This document shows, in pieces, positions 30,988-37,687 of a DNA stretch of 64,000 nucleotides. Location of the stretch: assembly GCF_026735165.1 (NCBI RefSeq), contig NZ_JAPQES010000004.1, forward strand, positions 394,410 to 458,409, read 5' to 3'. The stretch comes from Clostridium ganghwense (lineage in GTDB: Bacteria > Bacillota > Clostridia > Clostridiales > Clostridiaceae). The number at the start of each line of letters is the position of its first letter. The stretch's first letter is position 1. The translations under genes were made by a program, and so were the position numbers. The notes beneath the pieces are model-generated. The model was not told the DNA's origin. It saw only the letters and a list, made by a program, of their open reading frames with translations, and ran no database searches.

Positions 30988-31029
30988 AACAATTACACAT
31001 AGTGTAATTTTACACTATGTGTAATTGTT
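30988..31029. promoter_or_regulatory. Twin palindromic operator upstream of the Xre gene
   Basis: Two sites, TTACAC-ATA-GTGTAA (30993-31007) and TTACAC-TAT-GTGTAA (31010-31024), are each dyads with perfect 6-bp arms. Together they form a perfect 20-bp inverted repeat (30988-31007 with 31010-31029) with a 2-base centre. Centres are 17 bases apart. A TATACT box (30987-30982) lies between this and the gene start. No T run follows on either strand, so an operator fits better than a terminator. Confidence 0.7.
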
Positions 31030-31124
31030 CTTCAACTTGCTTTTCGAATACCTTTAATGTAATAAAATCTAAATATGTATCAACAATTAAAATACAAGTT
31101 CATATTTTTCGCCAAAATTCACCT

Positions 31125-31153
31125 AAAAAAACCCCAGGCTTAATGCCTGAGGC
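31125..31153 (-). terminator. Intrinsic terminator after the lipoprotein gene
   Basis: On the minus strand CCTCAGGC, a 5-base loop and GCCTGGGG form a GC-rich stem followed by seven T. Confidence 0.85.
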
Positions 31154-31166
31154 TTAACTTCTTATA

Positions 31167-31778
31167 TTAATTTTGAATAGTAGTTACAGTACCATTTTTT
31201 ACATAAACATATAAATTATTATCATAAACATATTGTTTAGATATACTATTAGCTGTTTTAGTTGTATTTATATCATTAGGTATACCACATGCAAATAATA
31301 ATTCCAACTCATTCATACCAATTTCCGGCTCATATTTCCTATCTTCTAAATAATTTTGTAATCTTTTTATTTGTTCTGAAAATGGCCCATCATAATCCGA
31401 CTCTATTCTTTTTATTTTCCTTTTTGCATCTCTTATTCTAATTTCTAAACTATATTTTTTTATCCTATCATCATTAGTATAAATGTTATGCATAGCTTGT
31501 GTATAATATTTTAGGTTTTCTGCTCCTTGGATTTTGCAATCTTTTAAATTAATGTAAATTTTCCCTATATCAAAATCTCCTGTATTAATCCCTTCTTTTA
31601 TAAGAGAAACTGTTTCCTTTATAATTTCATTATTCCATTTACTAGTGACGTTTGTATTTTGAGAATTTGATTCTTGTGAAGTAGAATTCCAATTAGTGCT
31701 ACTAACATTATTAGAACCACATCCATAGAACCCTAATGATAAAACAATTATTACACTAAATATTTTAAGTATTTTCAT
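31167..31778 (-). CDS. Small lipoprotein, unknown function
   Basis: About 203 residues starting at ATG 31778, which follows AAAGGAGAG. An N-terminal signal (MKILKIFSVIIVLSLGFYGC) ends in a lipobox-like FYGC, so the cysteine at residue 20 is probably lipidated. A Ser/Asn/Thr-rich linker follows, then a helical charged domain and a short C-terminal region (ELLFACGIPNDINTT, KQYVYDNNLYVYVKNGTVTTIQN) that resembles the small beta units seen in SmpA/OmlA-like or beta-lactamase-inhibitor-like lipoproteins. Single-gene unit with its own terminator. Confidence 0.8.
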   Translation of the reverse strand: MKILKIFSVIIVLSLGFYGCGSNNVSSTNWNSTSQESNSQNTNVTSKWNNEIIKETVSLIKEGINTGDFDIGKIYINLKDCKIQGAENLKYYTQAMHNIYTNDDRIKKYSLEIRIRDAKRKIKRIESDYDGPFSEQIKRLQNYLEDRKYEPEIGMNELELLFACGIPNDINTTKTANSISKQYVYDNNLYVYVKNGTVTTIQN

Positions 31779-31923
31779 ATTAAACTCTCCTTTCAATAAT
31801 TAGTTAACTTTCACTATTTGTTATTATACCTTTATTCGACATTATTTTCAATCATAATTAATTTTTTCTATATATAGCTTAGTTTTACAGTAATATATTT
31901 ATATACATTAATAGTTTTCAATA

Positions 31924-31972
31924 AAAAAAGCCACAAGAATAGAACTTTTAATTCTATCCCAGCAGCTTTATC
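31924..31972 (-). terminator. Intrinsic terminator after reverse rubrerythrin
   Basis: On the minus strand AAAGC(…)GATAGAAT pairs with ATTCTATT(…)GCTTT, with some mismatches, and is followed by seven T. Confidence 0.7.
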
Positions 31973-32008
31973 ATTTACATTTTATTAAATATATAATCGT
32001 TTAGTATA

Positions 32009-32557
32009 TTATCCGAAAAATCTCTTTAATAGACCTCTGAAAGCTGAACCATGTCTAGCTTCATCTTTGCACATTTCATGGACAGTATCATGAATTGCAT
32101 CATAGTTTAATTTTTTAGCAAGTGTAGCAAGGTCTTTCTTTCCTTGACAGGCACCATGCTCTGCTTCAACTCTCATTTCTAAGTTTTTCTTAGTACTATC
32201 AGTTACTACTTCTCCTAAAAGTTCTGCAAATTTAGCAGCATGTTCTGCTTCTTCAAAAGCTATTCTCTTATATGCTTCTGCTACTTCTGGGAATCCTTCT
32301 CTATCTGCTTGTCTACTCATTGCTAAGTACATACCTACTTCAGTACATTCTCCAACAAAGTTAGCTCTTAATCCTTCTAATACTTCAGCATCTACATCTT
32401 TAGCTATACCTATTCTATGTTCATCTGCCCATTGTAAATTGTCATCTTCTTTCTTTTCTATAAACTTATCCTTTGGCGCTTTACATTGTGGGCAAAATTC
32501 TGGTGCCTCAGCTCCTTCGTGAACATATCCGCATACTGTACAAACAAATTTTTTCAT
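32009..32557 (-). CDS. Reverse rubrerythrin (rubredoxin domain N-terminal)
   Basis: Non-haem iron peroxidase that detoxifies hydrogen peroxide and oxygen in anaerobes, taking electrons through its rubredoxin centre. The 182-residue protein has the rubredoxin FeS4 site first (Cys6, Cys9, Cys22, Cys25) and the ferritin-like diiron domain after it (EC near the [13 protein letters not shown] helix, [20 protein letters not shown]). This reversed order matches the clostridial reverse rubrerythrins known to be strongly induced by oxygen and controlled by PerR. A PerR-like dyad lies upstream. Strong SD AGGAGG. Confidence 0.95.
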   Translation of the reverse strand: MKKFVCTVCGYVHEGAEAPEFCPQCKAPKDKFIEKKEDDNLQWADEHRIGIAKDVDAEVLEGLRANFVGECTEVGMYLAMSRQADREGFPEVAEAYKRIAFEEAEHAAKFAELLGEVVTDSTKKNLEMRVEAEHGACQGKKDLATLAKKLNYDAIHDTVHEMCKDEARHGSAFRGLLKRFFG

Positions 32558-32602
32558 TTTATATTCCTCCTAATTATTTATATATTTTTATTTAATATTT
32601 AC

Positions 32603-32636
32603 ATTATATTTTTTGTTATTTAAATAATTATTATTT
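32603..32636 (-). promoter_or_regulatory. -10 box and PerR-like dyad upstream of reverse rubrerythrin
   Basis: A perfect 7-1-7 dyad AAATAAT-T-ATTATTT lies at 32622-32636. The published PerR box has the same 7-1-7 shape and TAAT-n-ATTA core. A TATAAT box on the minus strand (32608-32603) is 13 bases downstream, so the dyad would cover the -35 region. The A+T-rich context lowers certainty. The rest of the 32558-32875 gap holds only the terminator at 32836 and A+T-rich sequence. Confidence 0.45.
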
Positions 32637-32835
32637 GTTAATAATTATTTTCCGTTGCTATATTTATACTATATACTATATTTTATTTTTTAGCAATTTA
32701 TTCTCTTATCATTATAGTTAATCTAGCTAAATTAACTCTTTATTGCTCTTAATTTTTATGAATTACTAATTGTTTTTATATTTAAGTGATTTTTGGTTGT
32801 TTTTATTAACTTATATCTAAAATAAGACTAAAATA

Positions 32836-32866
32836 AAAAAAATGTTGGATAAACTCCAACATTTTT
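32836..32866 (-). terminator. Intrinsic terminator after the NSS transporter
   Basis: AAAATGTTGGA (minus strand 32865-32855) pairs with TCCAACATTTT (32849-32839) and is followed by a T run. Confidence 0.85.
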
Positions 32867-32875
32867 TATTTCTTT

Positions 32876-34189
32876 TTAACCAATGCCTCCATATACAGCA
32901 CCTAAAATCAAAACTACTATAGCTACAATTGTAAATACATATTTAGCTACAGGCTCAAACCATTTTCCTAGAGGTTTAACTGCACCTTTATTTATTTCTT
33001 CTCTTGCTTTACCAATTCCGAATATCCAGAAAAAAGCTACTGCTGCTAATATTGCTCCTAAAGGTGAAAGATATATTGTTATGAAATCTGAAAAAGCCCC
33101 AAACTTTTCTAAACTTAAATCTAGTGGAATACCTAAAATGAAAGCTAAAATAGAAATTATTAGTACACTTTTACTTCTTGTCCATTTTAATCTATACATA
33201 ACAGCCTCTACAGGTGCTTCTAACATATTTATAGCTGAAGAAATGGCAGCAAAAATTATACTTAAGAAAAATAACGCTCCAAATACCTGTCCACCTGGCA
33301 TCATCTTAAAAATTGATGGTACAGTAATGAATAACAAAGCTGGTCCTGCTGTTGGATCTAATCCAAATGAAAATGCTGCTGGTATTATTATAAATGCTGC
33401 AAGCAAAGCAGACATTGTATCAAAAATTACAGTGTTAATAGCAGAATTAGGTATATCAATTTCATCATTTAAATAACTTCCATACACAACTAAAGCTGAA
33501 CCTGTTAGTGATACTGTGAAAAATGCTTGTCCAAGTGCCATAACCCAAGTTATAGGTTTTTGTAAATAAGACCACTTAGGTATTAATAAATATTTTATAC
33601 CTTCTGCAGCTCCTGGAAGAGTTAAAGATTTTACCATTAGTGCAACAAATATTATAAAAAGCGCTGGCATTATAATTTTATTTATCTTTTCTATTCCTTT
33701 AGAAACCCCACCAATAACTATACTTGCCGTAATTATTACAGCTAAAGCGTGCCATCCTATACTAGTTGACGTACCTGCAAAACTAGTAAAGTAAGCTGGT
33801 ATATCTACTTTATTAAAAGTACCACCTATAATTGCTAAAAAATATCTAAGTATCCAGCCTACTACTATAGTATAAAAAACAAATATTCCAGCAAGTCCTA
33901 TTGTAGGTATACTTGCAAATAGAGAACCAAAAGGCAATTTCTTTTCTTCAAAAATCTCTTTAATTCCACCAAAAGAACCTTTTTTTCTACTTCTACCAAG
34001 AGCAAATTCCCCCATTAGACCTGTAGTACCTAAAATTAATACAAATAAACAATATGGAATAAGAAAAGCTGCCCCTCCGTATTGCCCAAGCCTCCATGAG
34101 AACATCCAAATGTTCCCTAATCCTACTGCTGAACCTATACATGACAGTATAAATCCTAATTTTCCTGAAAAATTTTCTCTTTCTTTCAT
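32876..34189 (-). CDS. Sodium-dependent amino acid transporter, NSS (SNF) family
   Basis: A 437-residue inner membrane symporter with about 11 helices. The family signature is in helix 1 (GFILSCIGSAVGLGNIWMF, sodium and substrate site), followed by GQYGGAAFLIPYCLF and LMGEFALGR. Bacterial NSS members (LeuT, MhsT, TnaT, Tyt1) import amino acids with sodium. The 11-helix size matches the bacterial MhsT/Tyt1-like group. The substrate is not readable from the sequence, but the upstream leader peptide contains Phe-Phe, His and Phe codons near its end, so an aromatic amino acid is one possibility. Expression should be controlled by the attenuator at 34229-34430. Confidence 0.95.
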   Translation of the reverse strand: MKERENFSGKLGFILSCIGSAVGLGNIWMFSWRLGQYGGAAFLIPYCLFVLILGTTGLMGEFALGRSRKKGSFGGIKEIFEEKKLPFGSLFASIPTIGLAGIFVFYTIVVGWILRYFLAIIGGTFNKVDIPAYFTSFAGTSTSIGWHALAVIITASIVIGGVSKGIEKINKIIMPALFIIFVALMVKSLTLPGAAEGIKYLLIPKWSYLQKPITWVMALGQAFFTVSLTGSALVVYGSYLNDEIDIPNSAINTVIFDTMSALLAAFIIIPAAFSFGLDPTAGPALLFITVPSIFKMMPGGQVFGALFFLSIIFAAISSAINMLEAPVEAVMYRLKWTRSKSVLIISILAFILGIPLDLSLEKFGAFSDFITIYLSPLGAILAAVAFFWIFGIGKAREEINKGAVKPLGKWFEPVAKYVFTIVAIVVLILGAVYGGIG

Positions 34190-34228
34190 TAGTCTTTCCC
34201 CCTTTTTAAATTAAGTAAATTTAAATGC

Positions 34229-34258
34229 AAAAAAACCACATAGACAATATCTATGTGG
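34229..34258 (-). terminator. Leader terminator in front of the NSS transporter
   Basis: On the minus strand CCACATAGA (34258-34250), loop TATTG, TCTATGTGG (34244-34236), then seven T (34235-34229). It lies inside the 5' leader, 40 bases before the transporter start, so it must be read through for expression. Confidence 0.88.
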
Positions 34259-34370
34259 CAAAAATATATCATTATATAATAACCATCATAGATACAAACC
34301 CTATAAAAATAATCTCTTACGGGGCCTGTATCTATGATAAACTATTCAAATATCATATATACAAACCCTA
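34248..34370 (-). promoter_or_regulatory. Attenuator pairing region of the NSS transporter leader
   Basis: Minus strand. Arm 1 (34368-34352) and arm 3 (34301-34285) are near-identical copies, GGGTTTGTATATATGAT and GGGTTTGTATCTATGAT. Arm 2 (34338-34322, ATCATAGATACAGGCCC) can pair with either one over 17 positions: all pair with arm 3, including two G-U, and all but one with arm 1. Arm 3 continued as TATCTATGATGG can also pair with arm 4, CCACATAGATA (34258-34248), the 5' arm of the terminator, with one bulged base. Thus 1:2 plus 3:4 blocks termination, and 2:3 frees the terminator. The leader reading frame ends exactly at arm 1. Confidence 0.75.
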
Positions 34371-34430
34371 TCTAAAATGGCTATTAAAAAATATTTCTGT
34401 TTTAATGTTGCTGTTATTTATATAATTCAT
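34368..34430 (-). CDS. Leader peptide of the NSS transporter attenuator
   Basis: A 20-codon frame, MNYINNSNIKTEIFFNSHFR, with ATG at 34430 and TAG at 34370-34368. AGGAG (34443-34439) lies eight bases before the ATG, an ideal SD. A promoter is correctly placed upstream. The stop codon abuts the first pairing arm, so a ribosome at the stop would mask arm 1, whereas one stalled at the Phe-Phe codons (14-15) would leave it free. The position, SD and fit to the RNA structure argue for a functional leader peptide. No homologue is known to me. Confidence 0.65.
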   Translation of the reverse strand: MNYINNSNIKTEIFFNSHFR

Positions 34431-34460
34431 AATAATTTCTCCTAATAATTAATTTTTTAA

Positions 34461-34489
34461 ATGATAACATAATATACTGAATATTTCAA
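34461..34489 (-). promoter_or_regulatory. Promoter of the NSS transporter transcript
   Basis: TTGAAA (34489-34484) and TATCAT (34466-34461) are 17 bases apart on the minus strand. The transcript would begin near 34454, giving a leader of about 265 bases. Confidence 0.65.
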
Positions 34490-34527
34490 GTTATTTTTAA
34501 TGTTTTGTAAAAAAATTATTATCAAAT

Positions 34528-35490
34528 TTACTTTAAATCCTTATAACATTTATGCCCACAAAGACTCTCAGCGTTTTTCACTGCTCTAACAACTGCTCTT
34601 TCCATAACTCTTGCAGCCAAAAGTCCAACTACATTAATATCAGCTTCAATTTCTCCAGTTGCAAGTGCAAATATAGTATCACCATCATACATAGAATGTG
34701 CTGGATAAATTGTTCTACCGAAACCATTATGGGCCATAGAAGCGACCTTATTTGCTCCCGCTTTAGTAAGCTTTGCATTAGTAGCTATAACCCCAATAGT
34801 AGTATTTCCATTAAATACATTTGTTTTATCATCATACTTTGCTACCATAATGTCTTCTGTATTTCTAAATGCTGTTTTATCTTTATTTAAAACTCCAGCT
34901 GCTATTTTACCCTCTTCAGGATCTATAATGTCGCCAAGAGCATTAACAGCTACAATAGCTCCAACGGTTAAATCTCCTGCTTTAAGTGCAAAACTTCCAA
35001 GACCACCTTTCATAGAAAACTCTGGTCCTAAAATTTTACCAACTGTGGCTCCTGTACCTGCCCCTACATTTCCTTCTAGGGATTCTGTATTATTTGCATT
35101 GATACAAGCTTTATATCCCATTTCCTTATCTGGTCTAATTTTATGATTTCCTATTACTAAATCAAATAGTGCAGCACCACAAACTATAGGAACCTTTGTA
35201 ACTCCTACATCAAAGCCAATTCCTTTCTCTTCTAAGTATTGCATTATACCCGATGCAGCATCAAGCCCAAAAGCACTTCCACCAGTTAATAAAACTCCAT
35301 GTATTTTATCAACCATATTTACTGGATTTAAAAGATCTGTCTCACGAGTTCCTGGGGCTCCTCCTCTTACATCTACTCCTGCTGCTGCACCTTCTTCACA
35401 AAGAATTACTGTACAACCTGTAGCTGCTTCTAAATTTTGTTCATGTCCTACTTTAATTCCCTTTATATCAGTAAAATTTATAATCTCCAT
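34528..35490 (-). CDS. P1 family peptidase (DmpA/aminopeptidase-esterase type)
   Basis: A 320-residue Ntn-hydrolase of the peptidase P1/DmpA group, which self-cleaves to expose a nucleophile and then acts on short N-terminal amide or ester bonds. Family hallmarks are the opening IKGIKVGHEQNLEAATGCTVI, GVDVRGGAPGTRETDLL, GVLLTGGSAFGLDAASG and the processing-site region GNVGAGTGATVGK near residue 145, where the Thr would be the nucleophile. No signal peptide, so cytoplasmic. The next gene downstream is the NSS transporter, but the transporter has its own promoter. Natural substrate unknown. Confidence 0.9.
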   Translation of the reverse strand: MEIINFTDIKGIKVGHEQNLEAATGCTVILCEEGAAAGVDVRGGAPGTRETDLLNPVNMVDKIHGVLLTGGSAFGLDAASGIMQYLEEKGIGFDVGVTKVPIVCGAALFDLVIGNHKIRPDKEMGYKACINANNTESLEGNVGAGTGATVGKILGPEFSMKGGLGSFALKAGDLTVGAIVAVNALGDIIDPEEGKIAAGVLNKDKTAFRNTEDIMVAKYDDKTNVFNGNTTIGVIATNAKLTKAGANKVASMAHNGFGRTIYPAHSMYDGDTIFALATGEIEADINVVGLLAARVMERAVVRAVKNAESLCGHKCYKDLK

Positions 35491-35576
35491 TTTTCCACCT
35501 CTAATTTATTTTTAGTACTTTCAAAATTCATATAACCTTAAAACAATTATACATTATTTTTTTATTGCTTATATAA

Positions 35577-35612
35577 CAAAAGCAGTAAAAACTTTTTACG
35601 CTTTTACTGCTA
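35577..35612 (-). terminator. Intrinsic terminator after the ECF S component
   Basis: AGCAGTAAAA (minus strand 35611-35602) pairs with TTTTACTGCT (35590-35581), followed by TTTTG. Confidence 0.75.
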
Positions 35613-35626
35613 AATCATCAATTAAA

Positions 35627-36223
35627 CTAATTTTTTCTTACTTTTTTAACTGCCATAATAACTCCAACAGTTATTATAACTGCAACAATAATTTCTGGAA
35701 TTCCATGAGTAATACCAATTCCCAATATTGTTTTTCCTACAGTATCTACTGCAATCTTATTAGCTTTTGCAAATGGCTCAGCATACAATAAGAACATCAT
35801 TCCTAAAAATCCAAGAGTATTAATTAAAGTACCTAATGCAGCAGCTACTCCAACTTTGATACTTTCACTCTTACCAGGCACAAGCTTATAAGCATAATAA
35901 GCACCAACTCCTATAAGTATTCTAGGAACTACTGATACTAATGGGTTAAGAAATGCTACCAAAAGTATATTTCCTGTTGTTACAGCACGAATAATACTTA
36001 AAACACCAAATATAAGTCCCATAATTGCACCAATTACAGGTCCTTCTAAAACAGCTGCAATAATAACAGGTATGTGCATTATTGTAGCTCCCACTGGTGG
36101 TATAGGAATGATCCCCAGTGGTGTAAACCCAAGTATTACTGCTATTGCAGACAACATTGCAAGAGTAGTAAGTTTTCTTGTACCCATTCTACGTTTTGAA
36201 CCTACTTCAAAATTTCTTTCCAT
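35627..36223 (-). CDS. ECF transporter S component
   Basis: A 198-residue membrane protein with about five or six helices. LTTLAMLSAIAVILGFTPLGIIPIPPVGATIMHIPVIIAAVLEGPVIGAIMG has the conserved ECF S-subunit pattern, in which the first helix carries small residues for binding the shared EcfT. S components capture vitamins or other micronutrients; substrate is unknown here (the pantothenate/HMP-like Pfam group is the best fit by eye). The shared EcfA and EcfT genes are not in this window. The SD CGGAGG lies before ATG. The leader upstream looks structured. Confidence 0.85.
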   Translation of the reverse strand: MERNFEVGSKRRMGTRKLTTLAMLSAIAVILGFTPLGIIPIPPVGATIMHIPVIIAAVLEGPVIGAIMGLIFGVLSIIRAVTTGNILLVAFLNPLVSVVPRILIGVGAYYAYKLVPGKSESIKVGVAAALGTLINTLGFLGMMFLLYAEPFAKANKIAVDTVGKTILGIGITHGIPEIIVAVIITVGVIMAVKKVRKN

Positions 36224-36257
36224 AAATTTACCTCCGTTCTTATTCCTTCTAGGATAT

Positions 36258-36324
36258 AAGTCGAATTCCTAAACTTCCTTAATCATTTAATTTTAAGTTC
36301 AGTTTCCAAATGAAATACCGACTT
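36258..36324 (-). promoter_or_regulatory. Possible structured leader of the ECF S-component gene
   Basis: Minus strand. AAGTCG (36324-36319), right at the predicted transcription start, pairs with CGACTT (36263-36258). Inside are TCATTT/AAATGA arms whose loop contains AACTT, complementary to a downstream AAGTT, a possible pseudoknot. No known riboswitch consensus is recognised. In such A+T-rich DNA short pairings arise by chance, so confidence is low. Confidence 0.3.
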
Positions 36325-36331
36325 TGTAAAT

Positions 36332-36360
36332 ATTTTAACAACTTTTTGGAGTAAATTCAA
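36332..36360 (-). promoter_or_regulatory. Promoter of the ECF S-component gene
   Basis: TTGAAT (36360-36355) and TAAAAT (36337-36332) are 17 bases apart on the minus strand, just past the end of the MFS gene. Confidence 0.6.
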
Positions 36361-36368
36361 ATAGTTTT

Positions 36369-37637
36369 TTATACCATATATTTTTTTTCTTTTTTATTCA
36401 CTTCTCTTGATGCTGCAGAAGTTTTCTCTTGTAAGTATAAAACATACATAAGTATAGAAGCTCCTAAAGCTAAAACTGCCATTAACGGCCATGCACTTCT
36501 TACACCTCTATATTTTATATATGTTCCCATAACCTTAGGTCCAATAGCAAATCCTGCCCCAGATATAATAGGTAATATTGAATTTACTCTCCCTCTATGA
36601 GACATAGGTGTATGATTTGCAACATATACTCCACTATTAGTGGAAGCTAAGATTTCTCCAATAGTCCAAATTATTGTTGAAATTATTAGTAAAAAGTAGC
36701 TTTTTATAAAAAACAGCATTCCAAATCCTAAGGAATAAAAAATTCCTGCCATAGCTATGTTAAAAATAGGTCTATTTTTTCTAGTTAATCTAATTATCAA
36801 AACAGTAAAAAATACAACTACCAAAGCGTTTACTGACATTATAGATCCAAAAATCACAGCACCTCTTTCTCCGAACATATTTTTTGCTTGTAGCGGTATA
36901 CAAAAAGCATGTTGAGAATACACAAAAGAATATATAGCTGAAACTAGTGAAAAAGCTAAAAGAGCAGGTCTATTTATAATAACAGAAATTAAACTTCCAC
37001 TTACACCTTTTTCTTTTTCATTTGTAATTTCTTTATCATCATATTCATGATCATCAGGAATTGTTTCTTTAACAAATATAGCTACTAATATCAATGACGC
37101 TATAGTTGTTAAAGCATCTCCCCAAAATATCCATTGAAGATAATTATTATACAAAAATCCTGCTATTAATGGACCTACAGCTACTCCTATATTTATTCCT
37201 AAATATAAAAGTGAAAATGCCTCTTGTCTATTATCCTCATTAGTTAAATCTCCTACCATAGCCGAACTTGCTGGCTGTACTGCCCCACCAAAAAAATTTG
37301 ATAAAATTAAAAGCCATGGTATTAATATTGAATTTCCTAAAAAACCACATGGTATTAGCATAATAGCTGCAAGAGATTGAAAAATTATTAATATTTTTTT
37401 TCTTCCTAGATGATCACATAGTTTTCCACCAATTATAGACCCTGGAACAAAAGCAACAGCAGACATCATCATAAAAGTTCCTATCTTATCAGTACTCATT
37501 CCCATTTTATCTGTAAGAAACATAGTTAAAAAAGGATATATAAAATTTCCTAAACTATTTATTATCCTCGCAAAAAATAATATAATAATGCTTCTTGGAA
37601 GGTTAGAATACCTTCTAAAAGTTTTGAATAGCCCCAT
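36369..37637 (-). CDS. Major facilitator superfamily transporter
   Basis: About 422 residues and 12 membrane helices. The start is ATG 37637 after AAGGGGGAG; an in-frame start upstream lacks an SD. The MFS loop 2-3 motif appears as GGKLCDHLGRKKILI near residue 55-70, and TM5 holds GVAVGPLIAGFLYNN. The charged loop in the middle (DDHEYDDKEITNEKEKG) separates the two six-helix halves. This pattern fits drug/H+ antiporters of the Bacillus YfmO/MDR type, but the substrate is unknown. It is downstream of the dipeptidase gene, separated by a terminator. Confidence 0.9.
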   Translation of the reverse strand: MGLFKTFRRYSNLPRSIIILFFARIINSLGNFIYPFLTMFLTDKMGMSTDKIGTFMMMSAVAFVPGSIIGGKLCDHLGRKKILIIFQSLAAIMLIPCGFLGNSILIPWLLILSNFFGGAVQPASSAMVGDLTNEDNRQEAFSLLYLGINIGVAVGPLIAGFLYNNYLQWIFWGDALTTIASLILVAIFVKETIPDDHEYDDKEITNEKEKGVSGSLISVIINRPALLAFSLVSAIYSFVYSQHAFCIPLQAKNMFGERGAVIFGSIMSVNALVVVFFTVLIIRLTRKNRPIFNIAMAGIFYSLGFGMLFFIKSYFLLIISTIIWTIGEILASTNSGVYVANHTPMSHRGRVNSILPIISGAGFAIGPKVMGTYIKYRGVRSAWPLMAVLALGASILMYVLYLQEKTSAASREVNKKEKKYMV

Positions 37638-37660
37638 TTGTATCTCCCCCTTATTAAATT

Positions 37661-37683
37661 TAAAAGCCGCCCTAAAGGACGGC
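37661..37683 (-). terminator. Terminator after the dipeptidase gene
   Basis: GCCGTCC, loop TTTA, GGGCGGC on the minus strand, followed by TTTT. The T run is short, so some read-through into the MFS gene is possible; its SD lies just after. Confidence 0.65.
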
Positions 37684-37687
37684 AAAA

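Noticed and set aside
30988..31029. Twin palindrome read as a transcription terminator
   Set aside because: No T run follows on either strand and the stem is A+T-rich; the two internal dyads fit an operator better.
34248..34370. NSS leader as a known riboswitch (glycine, purine, T-box, c-di-GMP)
   Set aside because: None of those consensus sequences is present; the leader frame and alternative arms explain the structure better.
34225..34425. Plus-strand open frame of 66 codons opposite the NSS leader
   Set aside because: No SD, begins inside the terminator hairpin, and is the complement of the attenuator region; explained by the minus-strand leader.
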